Below, in pieces: positions 1 through 7,904 of a DNA stretch of 64,000 nucleotides. Positions within the stretch are counted from its first letter, which is position 1, and each line of letters opens with the position of its first letter. The position numbers and the translations under genes are program-made. The notes beneath the pieces were generated by a model, which did no database searches, had not been told where the DNA came from, and was given only the letters and a program-made list of their open reading frames with translations. Source of the stretch: Ruminococcus sp. YE71 (GTDB lineage Bacteria > Bacillota > Clostridia > Oscillospirales > Ruminococcaceae). Where the stretch lies: NCBI RefSeq assembly GCF_900119155.1, contig NZ_FPIR01000007.1, positions 1-64,000 on the forward strand. The letters run 5' to 3'.

Positions 1-312
1 TCCGACAGTTCTTCTGATTCGGACAGCAGCTCGCAGACCGACAGCAAGACCGACTCCGAGACCAGCTCGACAGGCTCGGGCACTGACGGCGATTCCTCGA
101 ACACTTCGAGTACCACCAGCACGACCAGCTCCACGACCAACTCGACTACCACTACTTCCACAAGCACAGGTACGGGTACAGGCACAAGCGGCGGCGGAAC
201 AGATAACCCCAACACGGGCGCAAGCTCGGCGGCATCGGTGGTTGTCCTGCTCACAGCAGCTGCACTCGTGATGGTTCGCAAAAAGTCGGACGACGACAAG
301 GACGAAAAGTAA
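1..312 (+). CDS. C-terminus of a cell-wall-anchored surface protein (5' end outside window)
   Basis: Only the last 103 codons are present, open from base 1 in frame 1. The visible part is a low-complexity Ser/Thr/Asp linker of about 65 residues, a Gly-Thr stretch, then a sortase-like sorting signal: NPNTG, a hydrophobic stretch (about 17 residues) and a charged tail (RKKSDDDKDEK). This order matches LPXTG-type cell-wall sorting signals; NPxTG variants are known in Firmicutes. The protein is therefore probably secreted and covalently attached to peptidoglycan, with the Ser/Thr linker spanning the wall. The functional domain is upstream of the window and cannot be named. A strong terminator follows the stop. 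Confidence 0.8.
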   Translation, partial: SDSSSDSDSSSQTDSKTDSETSSTGSGTDGDSSNTSSTTSTTSSTTNSTTTTSTSTGTGTGTSGGGTDNPNTGASSAASVVVLLTAAALVMVRKKSDDDKDEK

Positions 313-347
313 AGCGCACAACAGCACCTGACTGACAAAGTCCTGAC

Positions 348-384
348 GGTGCCTGCGGAGAATATCCGCGGGCACCGTTTTTTT
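348..384 (+). terminator. Rho-independent terminator of the wall-anchored protein gene
   Basis: A 12-bp stem (348-359 with 365-376, one G-U pair) with a 5-nt loop is followed directly by a run of T. It lies 36 bp past the stop codon. Confidence 0.9.
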
Positions 385-400
385 GCCTTTTTGGGAATTA

Positions 401-680
401 ACTAAGGCGGCTTCCATTCCAAAGACTTTTAATATGTTGGCAGTTTGCTGTGTTCGGGAAGATAGACTCTCACCGTTTCATGAGTGACCATCTGAAAAAT
501 ACGCTCAATGATGCGTTACACTCTCACGAACGTCTTTTTGGCAAGGACAAACAATTGAAGAGAAGAGCGCCAAACTTCCCGACCCACACAAATTAAGAAA
601 GAAACACCACAAGCCAAAAAGTATTAAAAGTTTTAGGAAAGGGGTTTGGGGGATAACCCTTTTTCAAAAGGGTTTCCCCC
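401..680 (+). repeat. Family A palindromic repeat, copy A1 (left end degraded)
   Basis: Fills most of the gap between the surface protein and the XRE gene. The left end starts with a remnant of the 19-bp unit (CTAAGGCGG) and continues with the family markers AAGACTTTTAATAT, GGGAAGATAGAC, GAACGTCTTTTTGGCAAG and TATTAAAAGTTTTAGG. It ends in the right terminal hairpin (about 638-680). The left terminal hairpin is missing. No coding capacity. Confidence 0.8.
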
Positions 681-703
681 AAGAAAAACACCCCGTCAGC
701 ACA

Positions 704-741
704 CACAAAAACCCCGTGAGCGCGTAAACGTTCACGGGGTT
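704..741 (-). terminator. Terminator of the XRE regulator gene
   Basis: Inverted arms at 710-719 and 732-741 (CCCCGTGA / TCACGGGG) are followed on the minus strand by TTTTTGTGT. The stop codon at 732-734 lies inside the stem. Confidence 0.75.
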
Positions 742-1280
742 TGGTTGGTGAGCAGTTGCCGTGCGAGGGATTCGCAGCGGGCGATGGTTTTTCGGAAATC
801 GGGGACTGAGCTCAGGCGAGGTTCTATCCTGCCGCTGTGTTCGGTGTGTGCGAGCCTGTCAGCGAGAAGCTGTGCGAGCTTTTGCGCGTCCTCGTCCGTC
901 AGTCCGAACAGGCTGTCGGAGTTGTGCGTATCCGAAAGGTAGAGCGAGCGCATCAGCAGGTAACCGCTCAGCAGGAGATGCGTCCTGACCGTTTCCGCAA
1001 GCGCGTCGCCGCCCGACTCAGCCAGCTGCGAGATAAGTTCAAACAGCCCGACGAGTTCGCCGTCCGCGTCCCTTTCCTCAGCCGCCCCCAGCGACAGCCC
1101 GACGCCGTATATCCCCAGCAGCTCCGCCGCGGATTCGGCAGAGACGCGCCTTTTGCCGTTCTCGATCATCGAGAGGTTCGATTGGGTCAGCCCTGCTTTT
1201 TCGGCAGCCTGCTGCTGTGTCAGCCCTGCGTTGAGCCTGCACTGGCGGAGCAGACCGCTGATATTGCTCTTATCGGTCAT
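732..1280 (-). CDS. XRE-family helix-turn-helix regulator
   Basis: About 182 residues. Residues ~5-60 form a Cro/C1-type HTH: the LRQCRLNAGLTQQQAAEKAG helix pair followed by QSNLSMIENGKRRVS, a standard XRE recognition helix. The remaining ~120 residues are a helical, Leu-rich domain without a recognised family; it may bind a ligand or oligomerise. The ATG at 1280 was chosen because AAAGG lies about 8 nt upstream; an upstream ATG at 1325 has no ribosome site. It follows the phosphodiesterase gene on the same strand (about 60 bp), so the two may be co-transcribed. Targets are unknown. Confidence 0.8.
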   Translation of the reverse strand: MTDKSNISGLLRQCRLNAGLTQQQAAEKAGLTQSNLSMIENGKRRVSAESAAELLGIYGVGLSLGAAEERDADGELVGLFELISQLAESGGDALAETVRTHLLLSGYLLMRSLYLSDTHNSDSLFGLTDEDAQKLAQLLADRLAHTEHSGRIEPRLSSVPDFRKTIARCESLARQLLTNQTP

Positions 1281-1340
1281 ATTTTCTGCCTTTCTTTGAC
1301 AAAATGCCGTGAACTTTTCGCTCACGGCATGAATAAACTA

Positions 1341-1826
1341 TTAGTAGTCCGTAAGGTCTACGTGGCAGCAGAGTATACCGCTGGGCGTGATGTCCACGAA
1401 CGCATAGCAGGGCGGCAGACCGTCCCTCGGCATCGCTGCCGAGCCCGGATTCAGGATATGAATGCCGTTTCGGTACTGATAAAAACGTTCATGAGTATGC
1501 CCGAACAGTATCACCTGCGCTCCCAGCGACTTTCCCTTCTCGATAAGTTCATCGAGGTCGCTGCGGACGTGGAAACGGTGTCCGTGAGTATAGAAGACCT
1601 TCACCTTGCCCGCGTTGTAGAGGTCGGAATCGGGCGTAAAGGAATTGTAGTCGCAGTTGCCCGCAACGTTAAGTATCTGCTTTTCGGGATAAACTATCCT
1701 GAGCTTATCGATATCCTTCTCGCCGTCGCCGAGAAACAGGAAGGTATAGACCTGCTGATTTCTTTCAATAATCTCTCTTGCAGCATGAAAATCCCCGTGA
1801 GTATCGGAGAAAACAATCAAGCGCAT
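1341..1826 (-). CDS. YfcE/MJ0936-family metallophosphoesterase
   Basis: 161 residues, the usual size for the compact YfcE-type calcineurin-like phosphoesterases. All metal-ligand blocks are visible in order: SDTHGD (residues 7-12), GDGEKD (33-38), GNCD, THGH and GHTH (about residue 109). These place two divalent metals for phosphodiester hydrolysis; characterised relatives act on small phosphodiesters in vitro, and the physiological substrate is not known. It probably has its own promoter at 1863-1890 and may carry the XRE gene downstream. Confidence 0.9.
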   Translation of the reverse strand: MRLIVFSDTHGDFHAAREIIERNQQVYTFLFLGDGEKDIDKLRIVYPEKQILNVAGNCDYNSFTPDSDLYNAGKVKVFYTHGHRFHVRSDLDELIEKGKSLGAQVILFGHTHERFYQYRNGIHILNPGSAAMPRDGLPPCYAFVDITPSGILCCHVDLTDY

Positions 1827-1862
1827 ATGAACTTCCCCCTATTGTTCTGCCTATAACTATTT

Positions 1863-1890
1863 ATTATATTATCATATCACAGTATGACAA
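1863..1890 (-). promoter_or_regulatory. Promoter for the metallophosphoesterase gene
   Basis: On the minus strand TTGTCA (1885-1890), a 16-bp spacer and TATAAT (1863-1868), about 37 bp before the ATG at 1826. Confidence 0.7.
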
Positions 1891-1931
1891 TAAAGTAAAG
1901 TCCCCATTTTTCAATTAAAGGAGAAATTTTT

Positions 1932-2195
1932 ATGAACAACAGAACCGACAAAAATTCGCCCCCGAAAGGGCCTGCCGCGGACGCACTTTTCAAAGCTGCG
2001 GCGGCAAAATTAGGGTGCAGTCCCGAACAGCTGAAAGCCCGTATCGAGAGCGGCACCCTTGAAAAAAGCCTGCGTTCGTCCGCAGACCCGAGGCTTCGCG
2101 CCGCCGCCGACGCTCTCTCCGACCCGAAAACGGCAGAGCGGCTCAGAAACGACCCCAACGCACAGGCGCTGATGAAAAAGTTCGGCGGAAAATGA
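1932..2195 (+). CDS. Small helical protein of unknown function (first of a trio)
   Basis: 87 residues preceded by an AAAGGAG ribosome site. It is soluble, Ala-rich and predicted helical, with no signal peptide or membrane segment. The C-terminal part (ADALSDPKTAERLRNDPNAQ) resembles the N-terminal ALSDPETAQKI motif of the next gene, so the two are probably distant paralogs sharing a short helical repeat. The gene ends one base before the next ATG, so translation is likely coupled. I do not recognise a named family. Confidence 0.75.
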   Translation: MNNRTDKNSPPKGPAADALFKAAAAKLGCSPEQLKARIESGTLEKSLRSSADPRLRAAADALSDPKTAERLRNDPNAQALMKKFGGK

Positions 2196-2196
2196 C

Positions 2197-2541
2197 ATGG
2201 ATGACATAATGACCATGCTTCAGGGGGCGCTTTCCGACCCCGAAACGGCGCAGAAGATAAACGGTCTGCTCTCCTCGCTCGGTTCATCCGAACCCGAGAC
2301 GCCGCCGCCCGAACCGAAGCTCCCCGACGGAAAAGCGCTCCCCGATATGCAGAAGCTGATGCAGGTTTCGCAGGTGCTGAGTTCGAGCGGTTCAAACGAC
2401 CCGTACATCGTACTGCTGACCTCTCTGCGGCCGCTGCTGAAAAGCGAGACCCAGCTGAAACTCGACCGCGTGGTGAAGATATTCAGGCTGATGTCGGCGT
2501 ACCCTGCGATAAAGGAGTCGGGACTGCTGGAAATGCTGTAA
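2197..2541 (+). CDS. Small helical protein of unknown function (second of a trio)
   Basis: 114 residues. An N-terminal helix (DDIMTMLQGALSDPETAQKI) is followed by a Pro/Glu-rich linker (residues ~35-50), then a longer helical segment with LLTSLRPLLKSETQLKLDRV and a C-terminal LM..YPAIKESGLLEML. The layout (short N-terminal helix, linker, LRP.L helix, C-terminal ESG.L) recalls a small uncharacterised protein family I have seen in Clostridia, but I cannot name it. Tightly spaced within the trio, which suggests a shared complex or process. Confidence 0.75.
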   Translation: MDDIMTMLQGALSDPETAQKINGLLSSLGSSEPETPPPEPKLPDGKALPDMQKLMQVSQVLSSSGSNDPYIVLLTSLRPLLKSETQLKLDRVVKIFRLMSAYPAIKESGLLEML

Positions 2542-2571
2542 ACTCCGAGAAAGGAACAAGGTGGTGAGAGG

Positions 2572-2826
2572 ATGGATGAGGGATTTCGTTCGATGCAGGA
2601 GGAAGCGGTGCGCCGCGTCATGGAGATGCAGCGCAGGGCGCAGAGCTATACCGAGCCGCCCCCCGAGCCCGAGCCCGAAAAACCGCCTGCCGCCGACCTG
2701 CTGAGCGAGCTTGTCGGCATCGGCCTTGACGAGGAAAAGGCGCTGCTGGGTCTGCTCATCTACATCCTCTACAAGAACGGCGCGGACATGAAGCTGCTGC
2801 TGGGGCTGGGGTACCTGCTGCTGTAG
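2572..2826 (+). CDS. Small protein with hydrophobic C-terminus (third of a trio)
   Basis: 84 residues. The N-terminal ~30 residues are charged and helical, followed by a Pro/Glu linker (PPPEPEPEKPP) and a hydrophobic C-terminal region (residues ~58-84, LLGLLIYILYKNG ... LLLGLGYLLL) that could associate with the membrane. It starts 30 bp after the preceding gene with GGTGGTGAGAGG just upstream. Its stop codon abuts the stop codon of the convergent comEC gene, leaving no room for a terminator. Function unknown. Confidence 0.7.
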   Translation: MDEGFRSMQEEAVRRVMEMQRRAQSYTEPPPEPEPEKPPAADLLSELVGIGLDEEKALLGLLIYILYKNGADMKLLLGLGYLLL

Positions 2827-4770
2827 TCACCCGAGGGCGACCCGTGAAATGCCAGTAAACCCGTCGGCGCGGTACACTTCCCCGTCGATGGTGACGCTGT
2901 CCTTTTCGAGCCGCAGACTGTGTCCGCGAAGCTCGACGCTGTAACCGTCGCCGCAGGTGACCCGCACCTTTTCCGCGGTCACGGCGGTCCCATTCGGCAT
3001 CGGCAGTACGCCGCCGCTGCCATCGGGCGCATAGACCGACCCGAGGGAGGGGAGGGTTTTCAGGTATCTGAGCCGCGTCGTCTGGGCATTCCCGAGGACG
3101 AACAGGCTGACCCTGCGGATGTTGTTCTGCTTGGCGGTCTGTCGGGCGTGATACCTCGCTCTTCCGCCGCTCCCGATGTCGAATACCAGCAGTCTGCCGT
3201 CGGCGACCACCTCAGCCGTGTAGCCGCGGGAGTCGGGGATGATCGTCACCGAGTCGGCAGGTCTGACCAGCGAAAGCACCGACGCTGACGCGCATATCAC
3301 AAGTGCCGCCGACACGCAGACCGCTGCCGAGCGGCGTTTTTCTTTGCCGAGCACAGCCGCGAGGATGACGACCGCCGCACCTGCCGCTCCCAGCATCACG
3401 AACTGCGGACGATGCGAGACCCCCGTGTAGGTCAGCGGTATCCGCGTGAGGATTCCGCACAGACGGATGACCGCTCCTGCGAGCAGCTCGGCGGCGTAGA
3501 CCGCAGGGGTCAGCAGACAGCCGCTCAGCATGAACAGGAAGGCACAGCTCAGACACACGGTGCAGACGGGCAGCAGGAGCAGATTCGCGGCGGCGAAGAA
3601 CAGCGGTATCTCGCTGAAAAACATCGCCGCAAACGGAAATGTCACCGTGAAGATGGTGAAGCAGGCAACCGCAAGGCTCTTCACACCGCCCCTCTCCTCG
3701 CGCTCGGTGAGGGCGGGCAGGATGGCGTTCGCCGCCAGCGCCGCCGAGAAGGACAGCAGGAACGAAGCCGACGTGACCGCATACGGACAGCCGAGGGTGA
3801 TGATGACCGCCGCCGCCCCGAGGGAATTCGGCGCGTGGCTCCGCCTTCCGAAAAACACCGCCGTGTACCCGAAACCGCTGATGATGCAGGCTCGCACCAC
3901 CGACGGTGAGCCCCCTGCGAACACCGCAAAGGCGGCGAGTATCGCGATCATGACGGCAGAGCGCAGTTTCTTCGGGCGGACGAACACCGTCAGCAGACGC
4001 ATGATGAACGCGCTGAGGATAACGATGTGGGTGCCCGACACCGCGAAAATGTGTCCCAGTCCCGAGCGGTAGACGGCGTCGGTGGTGTCGGCATCGAGGT
4101 ACGAGCGGTCGGAGCAGAGGATGCTGATGAGAAACGCCCCTGCCTGCCCGCCGCACCGCCTGCGGATGCTCGCGATGGTGTACCGCCGCAGTCTGCCGAT
4201 GAGCCGCAGGGGATAGCTCCCGACCCCAAGCCGCGTGACCTCCGCCGTACCCAGCGACTGAATGAATATCCCCTGCGAAGCGGCTCTGTCCTCGCCGTCG
4301 TAGAGTGCGGTGTTCTCGGGGACAGCGGCGGTGAAAACCGCACGCACCCTGTCGCCGACCCCGACCGTGCAGTTCTCCGACCAGACGGTCGTCCGAAGGC
4401 GTGTGCCGTCCTCAAGCCTGCCTTTCACAGTCAGGCGGTCTTTCCTGCCGCTCACCTGAACCGCATCGGTGACCACGCCTTCCACAGTGACCTCGCTGCC
4501 CGAAAGCGCCCTCAGCCTGTCGGCGGTGAACTTCCCGTAACCCGACACGCAGACCGCACCCGCCAGCGCCGCCGCCGACACAAGCACTGCGTACCTGCTG
4601 TACTTCGCACCGCGCAAAAGAAAAACCGCAGAGACAAACGTCACTGCGGTAAAAATACAAATTGACGGAACTGTGCCAACAAACAAGACCGCGAAGATCC
4701 CACCCAGCCATCCAAGCCCTGCAAACCCGAGCTTAACAGTGAGTTTCGCGCTGTTCTTCACACATCCCAT
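2827..4770 (-). CDS. comEC: ComEC/Rec2-type DNA-uptake channel with degenerate C-terminal domain
   Basis: About 647 residues, multi-pass membrane protein. In order: two or three N-terminal membrane helices, an OB-like extracellular domain (about 75-190), then the Competence core with the family block RSGLGHIFAVSGTHIVILSA and several further helices to about residue 510. The C-terminal ~130 residues correspond to the metallo-beta-lactamase-like domain, but only the opening DIGSGG is recognisable and no HxHxDH metal motif is visible. ComEC normally forms the inner-membrane channel for single-stranded DNA during transformation. The ATG at 4770 has AAGGAG 9 nt upstream; a longer frame to 4857 only reads into repeat A2 and was not used. 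Confidence 0.85.
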   Translation of the reverse strand: MGCVKNSAKLTVKLGFAGLGWLGGIFAVLFVGTVPSICIFTAVTFVSAVFLLRGAKYSRYAVLVSAAALAGAVCVSGYGKFTADRLRALSGSEVTVEGVVTDAVQVSGRKDRLTVKGRLEDGTRLRTTVWSENCTVGVGDRVRAVFTAAVPENTALYDGEDRAASQGIFIQSLGTAEVTRLGVGSYPLRLIGRLRRYTIASIRRRCGGQAGAFLISILCSDRSYLDADTTDAVYRSGLGHIFAVSGTHIVILSAFIMRLLTVFVRPKKLRSAVMIAILAAFAVFAGGSPSVVRACIISGFGYTAVFFGRRSHAPNSLGAAAVIITLGCPYAVTSASFLLSFSAALAANAILPALTEREERGGVKSLAVACFTIFTVTFPFAAMFFSEIPLFFAAANLLLLPVCTVCLSCAFLFMLSGCLLTPAVYAAELLAGAVIRLCGILTRIPLTYTGVSHRPQFVMLGAAGAAVVILAAVLGKEKRRSAAVCVSAALVICASASVLSLVRPADSVTIIPDSRGYTAEVVADGRLLVFDIGSGGRARYHARQTAKQNNIRRVSLFVLGNAQTTRLRYLKTLPSLGSVYAPDGSGGVLPMPNGTAVTAEKVRVTCGDGYSVELRGHSLRLEKDSVTIDGEVYRADGFTGISRVALG

Positions 4771-4795
4771 AGGTTGGCGCTCCTTACTTTTCATG

Positions 4796-5036
4796 AGTGA
4801 GGGTTTTGCTGGGGGAAACCTTTCTGAAGAAAGGTTCTCCCCCAGACCCCTTTCCAAAGACTTTTAATATTGTCTTTCGTTTGTTGTGGTTTGGGAGATT
4901 GACTATCACCATTTCATGTGATGCCGACTGATAAATACGCTCAAATGGTGCGTTGACCACTATCGTCCGTCTTTTTGGCAAGGGACAAGCAAAATAGCAG
5001 AAGAACCACTATCTCCCCAAATAAATCCCGCACTCA
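4796..5036 (+). repeat. Family A palindromic repeat, copy A2 (right hairpin deleted)
   Basis: The left terminus (GAGTGAGGG ... GGGGGAAACC) and full left hairpin (4811-4843) are intact, followed by AAGACTTTTAATAT, the core GTCTTTTTGGCAAGG and the outer terminus CCCGCACTCAC (5027-5037). The right hairpin and TATTAAAAG segment are absent, so this is an internal-deletion copy that keeps both outer ends. It lies between comEC and the GH9 stop. Confidence 0.85.
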
Positions 5037-5046
5037 CAAAGCGGAT

Positions 5047-7731
5047 TTATTTCTCGTTTTTGAGTTTTATCAGTTTGAAGACGAACACTTCTATGGAGAT
5101 GAGGGCGATTATGGCACCTGCGGCTATTACTATTGCGAGGACGGTCTTGTTCACGCCGCCGCTGTCCTTGTCGGAGTCGGAGGACTGTTCTTTGACGAGT
5201 TTTTCGGTGGAGTGTTTTTTCTCGGAGGGGTCGGATTTTTTCTCGTCGTAGGTAGTGTTCTCGTTCGACTGACCGCCGCCGCCTTCATTTTCGTTGCCGA
5301 TAGCCGCGCCGCCCTCACCGGGCTTTATCTCGGCGTTGAGCGCGGTGAACGCGGTCAGCCATGCCAGCGTCGCGTTCCAGTTGATGGTGCATTCGTTGAC
5401 GCACCATGCCTCGATATGGTCAAGATAGCATTTCTGCGCGGGTATCTCGCCCTTTTTCCAGCCCGAGCCCTTCACCCACGGGTCCTGCATACCGCTGTTC
5501 GGGCCGCCTGCCATAACGCCGCAGGGCGCCTTCGGGAAGCTGTCGTCTATCTGCTTCGACCAGAAGCGGTGATGAGGGTACTCGGTGGTGTGGGTGCCGT
5601 AGCCTGTGACGTAGCTGTAGTCCATCGCGTTGCGGCCGAGCAGGTAGTCCATGCCCGAGAGTGCGCCGTCGGTGTACTTGTCGGCGTCGCCGCCTGCGTA
5701 GCCTGCCGCGTAGGCGAGCACTATGGCGTTGTCGCCAACGAAGGAGTTTGAACCCCACTGATAGCCCTTGTCGCTGTCGTTATAGCTGAGGGTGCTCTGT
5801 GCGTAGGGCAGACCGTAGCCCTGCTGTTCTTCGAGCCCGAGGTAGTACTCGGCGGCTTTTTTCAGGCTTTCCTTCGCCTTGTCCGAGTCCTCGCTCTTGT
5901 TGATAAGTGCGCTGAAGGTACCGAGAGCGGCGGTGTTGCCCCAGTCGAAAGTACCCACCGAATCAACGCTCTCGCCGCTTCCGAGGGAAGTGGGAACGTT
6001 CATATAGAAGTCCGACTTCTTCGCGTCGGAGAGGTAATCCTTGTCGCCCGTTGTGATGAACAGCTCCTCAGCCGCCCAGTAGAATTCGTCGGTCACGTCG
6101 GTATCGCCGTAAGCGCCGCCGCCCACCGCCTCGTCGAGAGGTGCGAACATATTGTCGTGCTTCTGCGCCGCCTTGTAAGCCTTTTCAGCGGCTTCAAGGC
6201 AGGTCTTGGAGAAGTCGGGGTCGAGCTCCTTCCACAGTCTCGACGCCTGAGCCGCGCACGCCGCAAGGTTGAGGGTCGCCGCAGTTGTGGGGGGCTTGAT
6301 GATGCGCTTCTTGTCGTCGTCGGCAGGCGCAACGCCGAGACCCGTCCACTTTTCGTCGTGAGCCTTGTGGTAAGCCATGCCGTCGTAATCGCCGCCGCTT
6401 ATCTGCATTTTCAGCATCCACTCCATCTCGAAGCGAGCCTCGTCCAGCAGGTCGGGGAAGCCGTTTGCGTTCTCGGGCAGGCTCATGGAGCCGTCCGCGA
6501 ATATCTTCTCACAGCCGTTTGCCGCCGCGTATTCGTAGAGATTCTGGAGCATCCACAGAGAAAGACCGCCGTTGACGGTGTATTTTCCGTGGTCGCCAGC
6601 GTCGTACCAGCCGCCCGTGACATCGACCGAGCCCGAGGTGCCGCTGTAGCCCCACGTATGCTCGACCTCCGCCATGTCAGAGGTATGACCTGCCGCTCTT
6701 GCGAGGGCGTTCTTGTCGCCCGAGGTGATGTAATCGCTCTTTATCTCGATACCGCTTCGGTTCTGGTAGAAGTAGTTAAGCGCATCGTACAGCAGCGCCG
6801 AATAGTCGCTGACCTCATCCTTTGCGAAGACCTTGAAATCGCGGCTGACCGCGCCGTTTTCGGCTTCGATGTGGTAAGTGCCGCTTTCCTTCAGCTCCGA
6901 GAAATCGAGGGTGTGGACGGTATCGCCCGAGTCCTCGTCGAAGCCGAAGTATTCGCTCTTGCCCGACCAGACCTTCTCGCCCGAGTCGTTCACAAGGTCG
7001 AACTTGACCGAGGACTTATCGGTGCAGAGCAGGGTAGCCTTTTTCTCGCGCTCCGCGAAGTAGCCCACCTGATTTGTGAGGATATCGGCTCTCTTCCACG
7101 GCTCGGCGTGAACGTAGTCGTTCTCGTCGCTCGTCAGGTCGATAAGCGACATATTGTCGAAGGTGATGACGGTACCTGCGGTGAAGCATCCGCCGGGGGT
7201 ATACTGACCGTCTCCGCCGAGGTGGAACGCCCACTCCGCGACCTCGATGGTCTGACCCGCCGTGAAAGTCAGGTCAACGTGTTTGGTCTCGCCTGCGCTG
7301 ATAGTCAGCGGATCCCATGTCGCGTCGAGGTCGTAGCCGTTGGACATATTGTGCCACACCTCAACGTTGCCTTCGAGGTTGCCGATCTTGGTGTAGTACT
7401 TTCCGCTGTTTGACGCGGTGATGTCGTAGCTGACCTGATACTGATGTCCCGCCACGATCTTGAGACCGCGGTGTCTGAACTGGCAGTCCCATCTGTCCTC
7501 GCCGCCTGCCGAAGCTCCGCCCGGGTTGACGATGGTGATCTTATACACGCCGTTGTCGATCTCGAACTCCATCTCTCCGGGGTCGCTCTCGCAGATATGC
7601 CACGGAAGTCCTGCGCCGTCGTCGAAATTCGTCTGACCGAGCTGCTGACCTGCAAACGCCGTTACCGCGTTGCAGGACATCAGCGCCGCCGCCGACATTC
7701 CCGCAATAAATCTTTTCGCTGTTTTTTTCAC
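5047..7731 (-). CDS. Membrane-anchored GH9 cellulase with CBM4-type and Ig-like domains
   Basis: 894 residues from a GTG start with AGAGG about 8 nt upstream. Domains in order: signal peptide (1-27), CBM4-type beta-sandwich (about 30-195), a short Ig-like N-terminal domain of the CelD type (about 215-300), GH9 catalytic domain (about 310-800), Ser/Asn/Gly/Lys linker, and a C-terminal transmembrane helix (about 862-885) with a short KLKNEK tail. Catalytic features include GGWYDAGDHGKY for the catalytic aspartates, and VNECTINWNATLAWL for the acid/base glutamate region. It should hydrolyse beta-1,4-glucan at the cell surface while tethered in the membrane, not through a dockerin. The C-terminal membrane helix is unusual for GH9 enzymes. 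Confidence 0.92.
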   Translation of the reverse strand: MKKTAKRFIAGMSAAALMSCNAVTAFAGQQLGQTNFDDGAGLPWHICESDPGEMEFEIDNGVYKITIVNPGGASAGGEDRWDCQFRHRGLKIVAGHQYQVSYDITASNSGKYYTKIGNLEGNVEVWHNMSNGYDLDATWDPLTISAGETKHVDLTFTAGQTIEVAEWAFHLGGDGQYTPGGCFTAGTVITFDNMSLIDLTSDENDYVHAEPWKRADILTNQVGYFAEREKKATLLCTDKSSVKFDLVNDSGEKVWSGKSEYFGFDEDSGDTVHTLDFSELKESGTYHIEAENGAVSRDFKVFAKDEVSDYSALLYDALNYFYQNRSGIEIKSDYITSGDKNALARAAGHTSDMAEVEHTWGYSGTSGSVDVTGGWYDAGDHGKYTVNGGLSLWMLQNLYEYAAANGCEKIFADGSMSLPENANGFPDLLDEARFEMEWMLKMQISGGDYDGMAYHKAHDEKWTGLGVAPADDDKKRIIKPPTTAATLNLAACAAQASRLWKELDPDFSKTCLEAAEKAYKAAQKHDNMFAPLDEAVGGGAYGDTDVTDEFYWAAEELFITTGDKDYLSDAKKSDFYMNVPTSLGSGESVDSVGTFDWGNTAALGTFSALINKSEDSDKAKESLKKAAEYYLGLEEQQGYGLPYAQSTLSYNDSDKGYQWGSNSFVGDNAIVLAYAAGYAGGDADKYTDGALSGMDYLLGRNAMDYSYVTGYGTHTTEYPHHRFWSKQIDDSFPKAPCGVMAGGPNSGMQDPWVKGSGWKKGEIPAQKCYLDHIEAWCVNECTINWNATLAWLTAFTALNAEIKPGEGGAAIGNENEGGGGQSNENTTYDEKKSDPSEKKHSTEKLVKEQSSDSDKDSGGVNKTVLAIVIAAGAIIALISIEVFVFKLIKLKNEK

Positions 7732-7761
7732 TCTTCTGTACCTCTTTACTTTCCTATATAG

Positions 7762-7782
7762 AATACCGTCGGTTACGGTATT
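7762..7782. promoter_or_regulatory. Palindromic operator candidate upstream of the GH9 gene
   Basis: Perfect 8-bp inverted repeat AATACCGT-N5-ACGGTATT, about 30 bp upstream of the GTG start and directly followed on the minus strand by TATATA, a possible -10. The position fits a repressor or activator site controlling cellulase expression; it could also form a small leader hairpin. Confidence 0.45.
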
Positions 7783-7819
7783 TTCAGCTGTTTTGTAAGA
7801 ATTGTATTGTCCTGTTTTT

Positions 7820-7898
7820 TGGGGGAGAGTGCAGAGCTAAGGCGGTGGTCTCCCTCCCTCCTAAACTTTTTGATACTCTGGCGTAAACGGGACGGTGT
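7820..7898 (-). repeat. Family B repeat fragment (B1)
   Basis: Contains GGGGGAGAGTGC, a 19-bp-unit remnant (GCTAAGGCGG), then the family B tail CTCCTAAACTTTTT and CTCTGGCGTAAACGGGAC. It has the A-type outer end fused to a B-type tail, so it is a chimera or degraded copy. It lies between recX and the GH9 gene. Confidence 0.65.
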
Positions 7899-7904
7899 GC
7901 GATA

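Noticed and set aside
4771-4857. Longer N-terminus for ComEC reading into the repeat
   Set aside because: The added residues are encoded by repeat A2; a good ribosome site marks the ATG at 4770.
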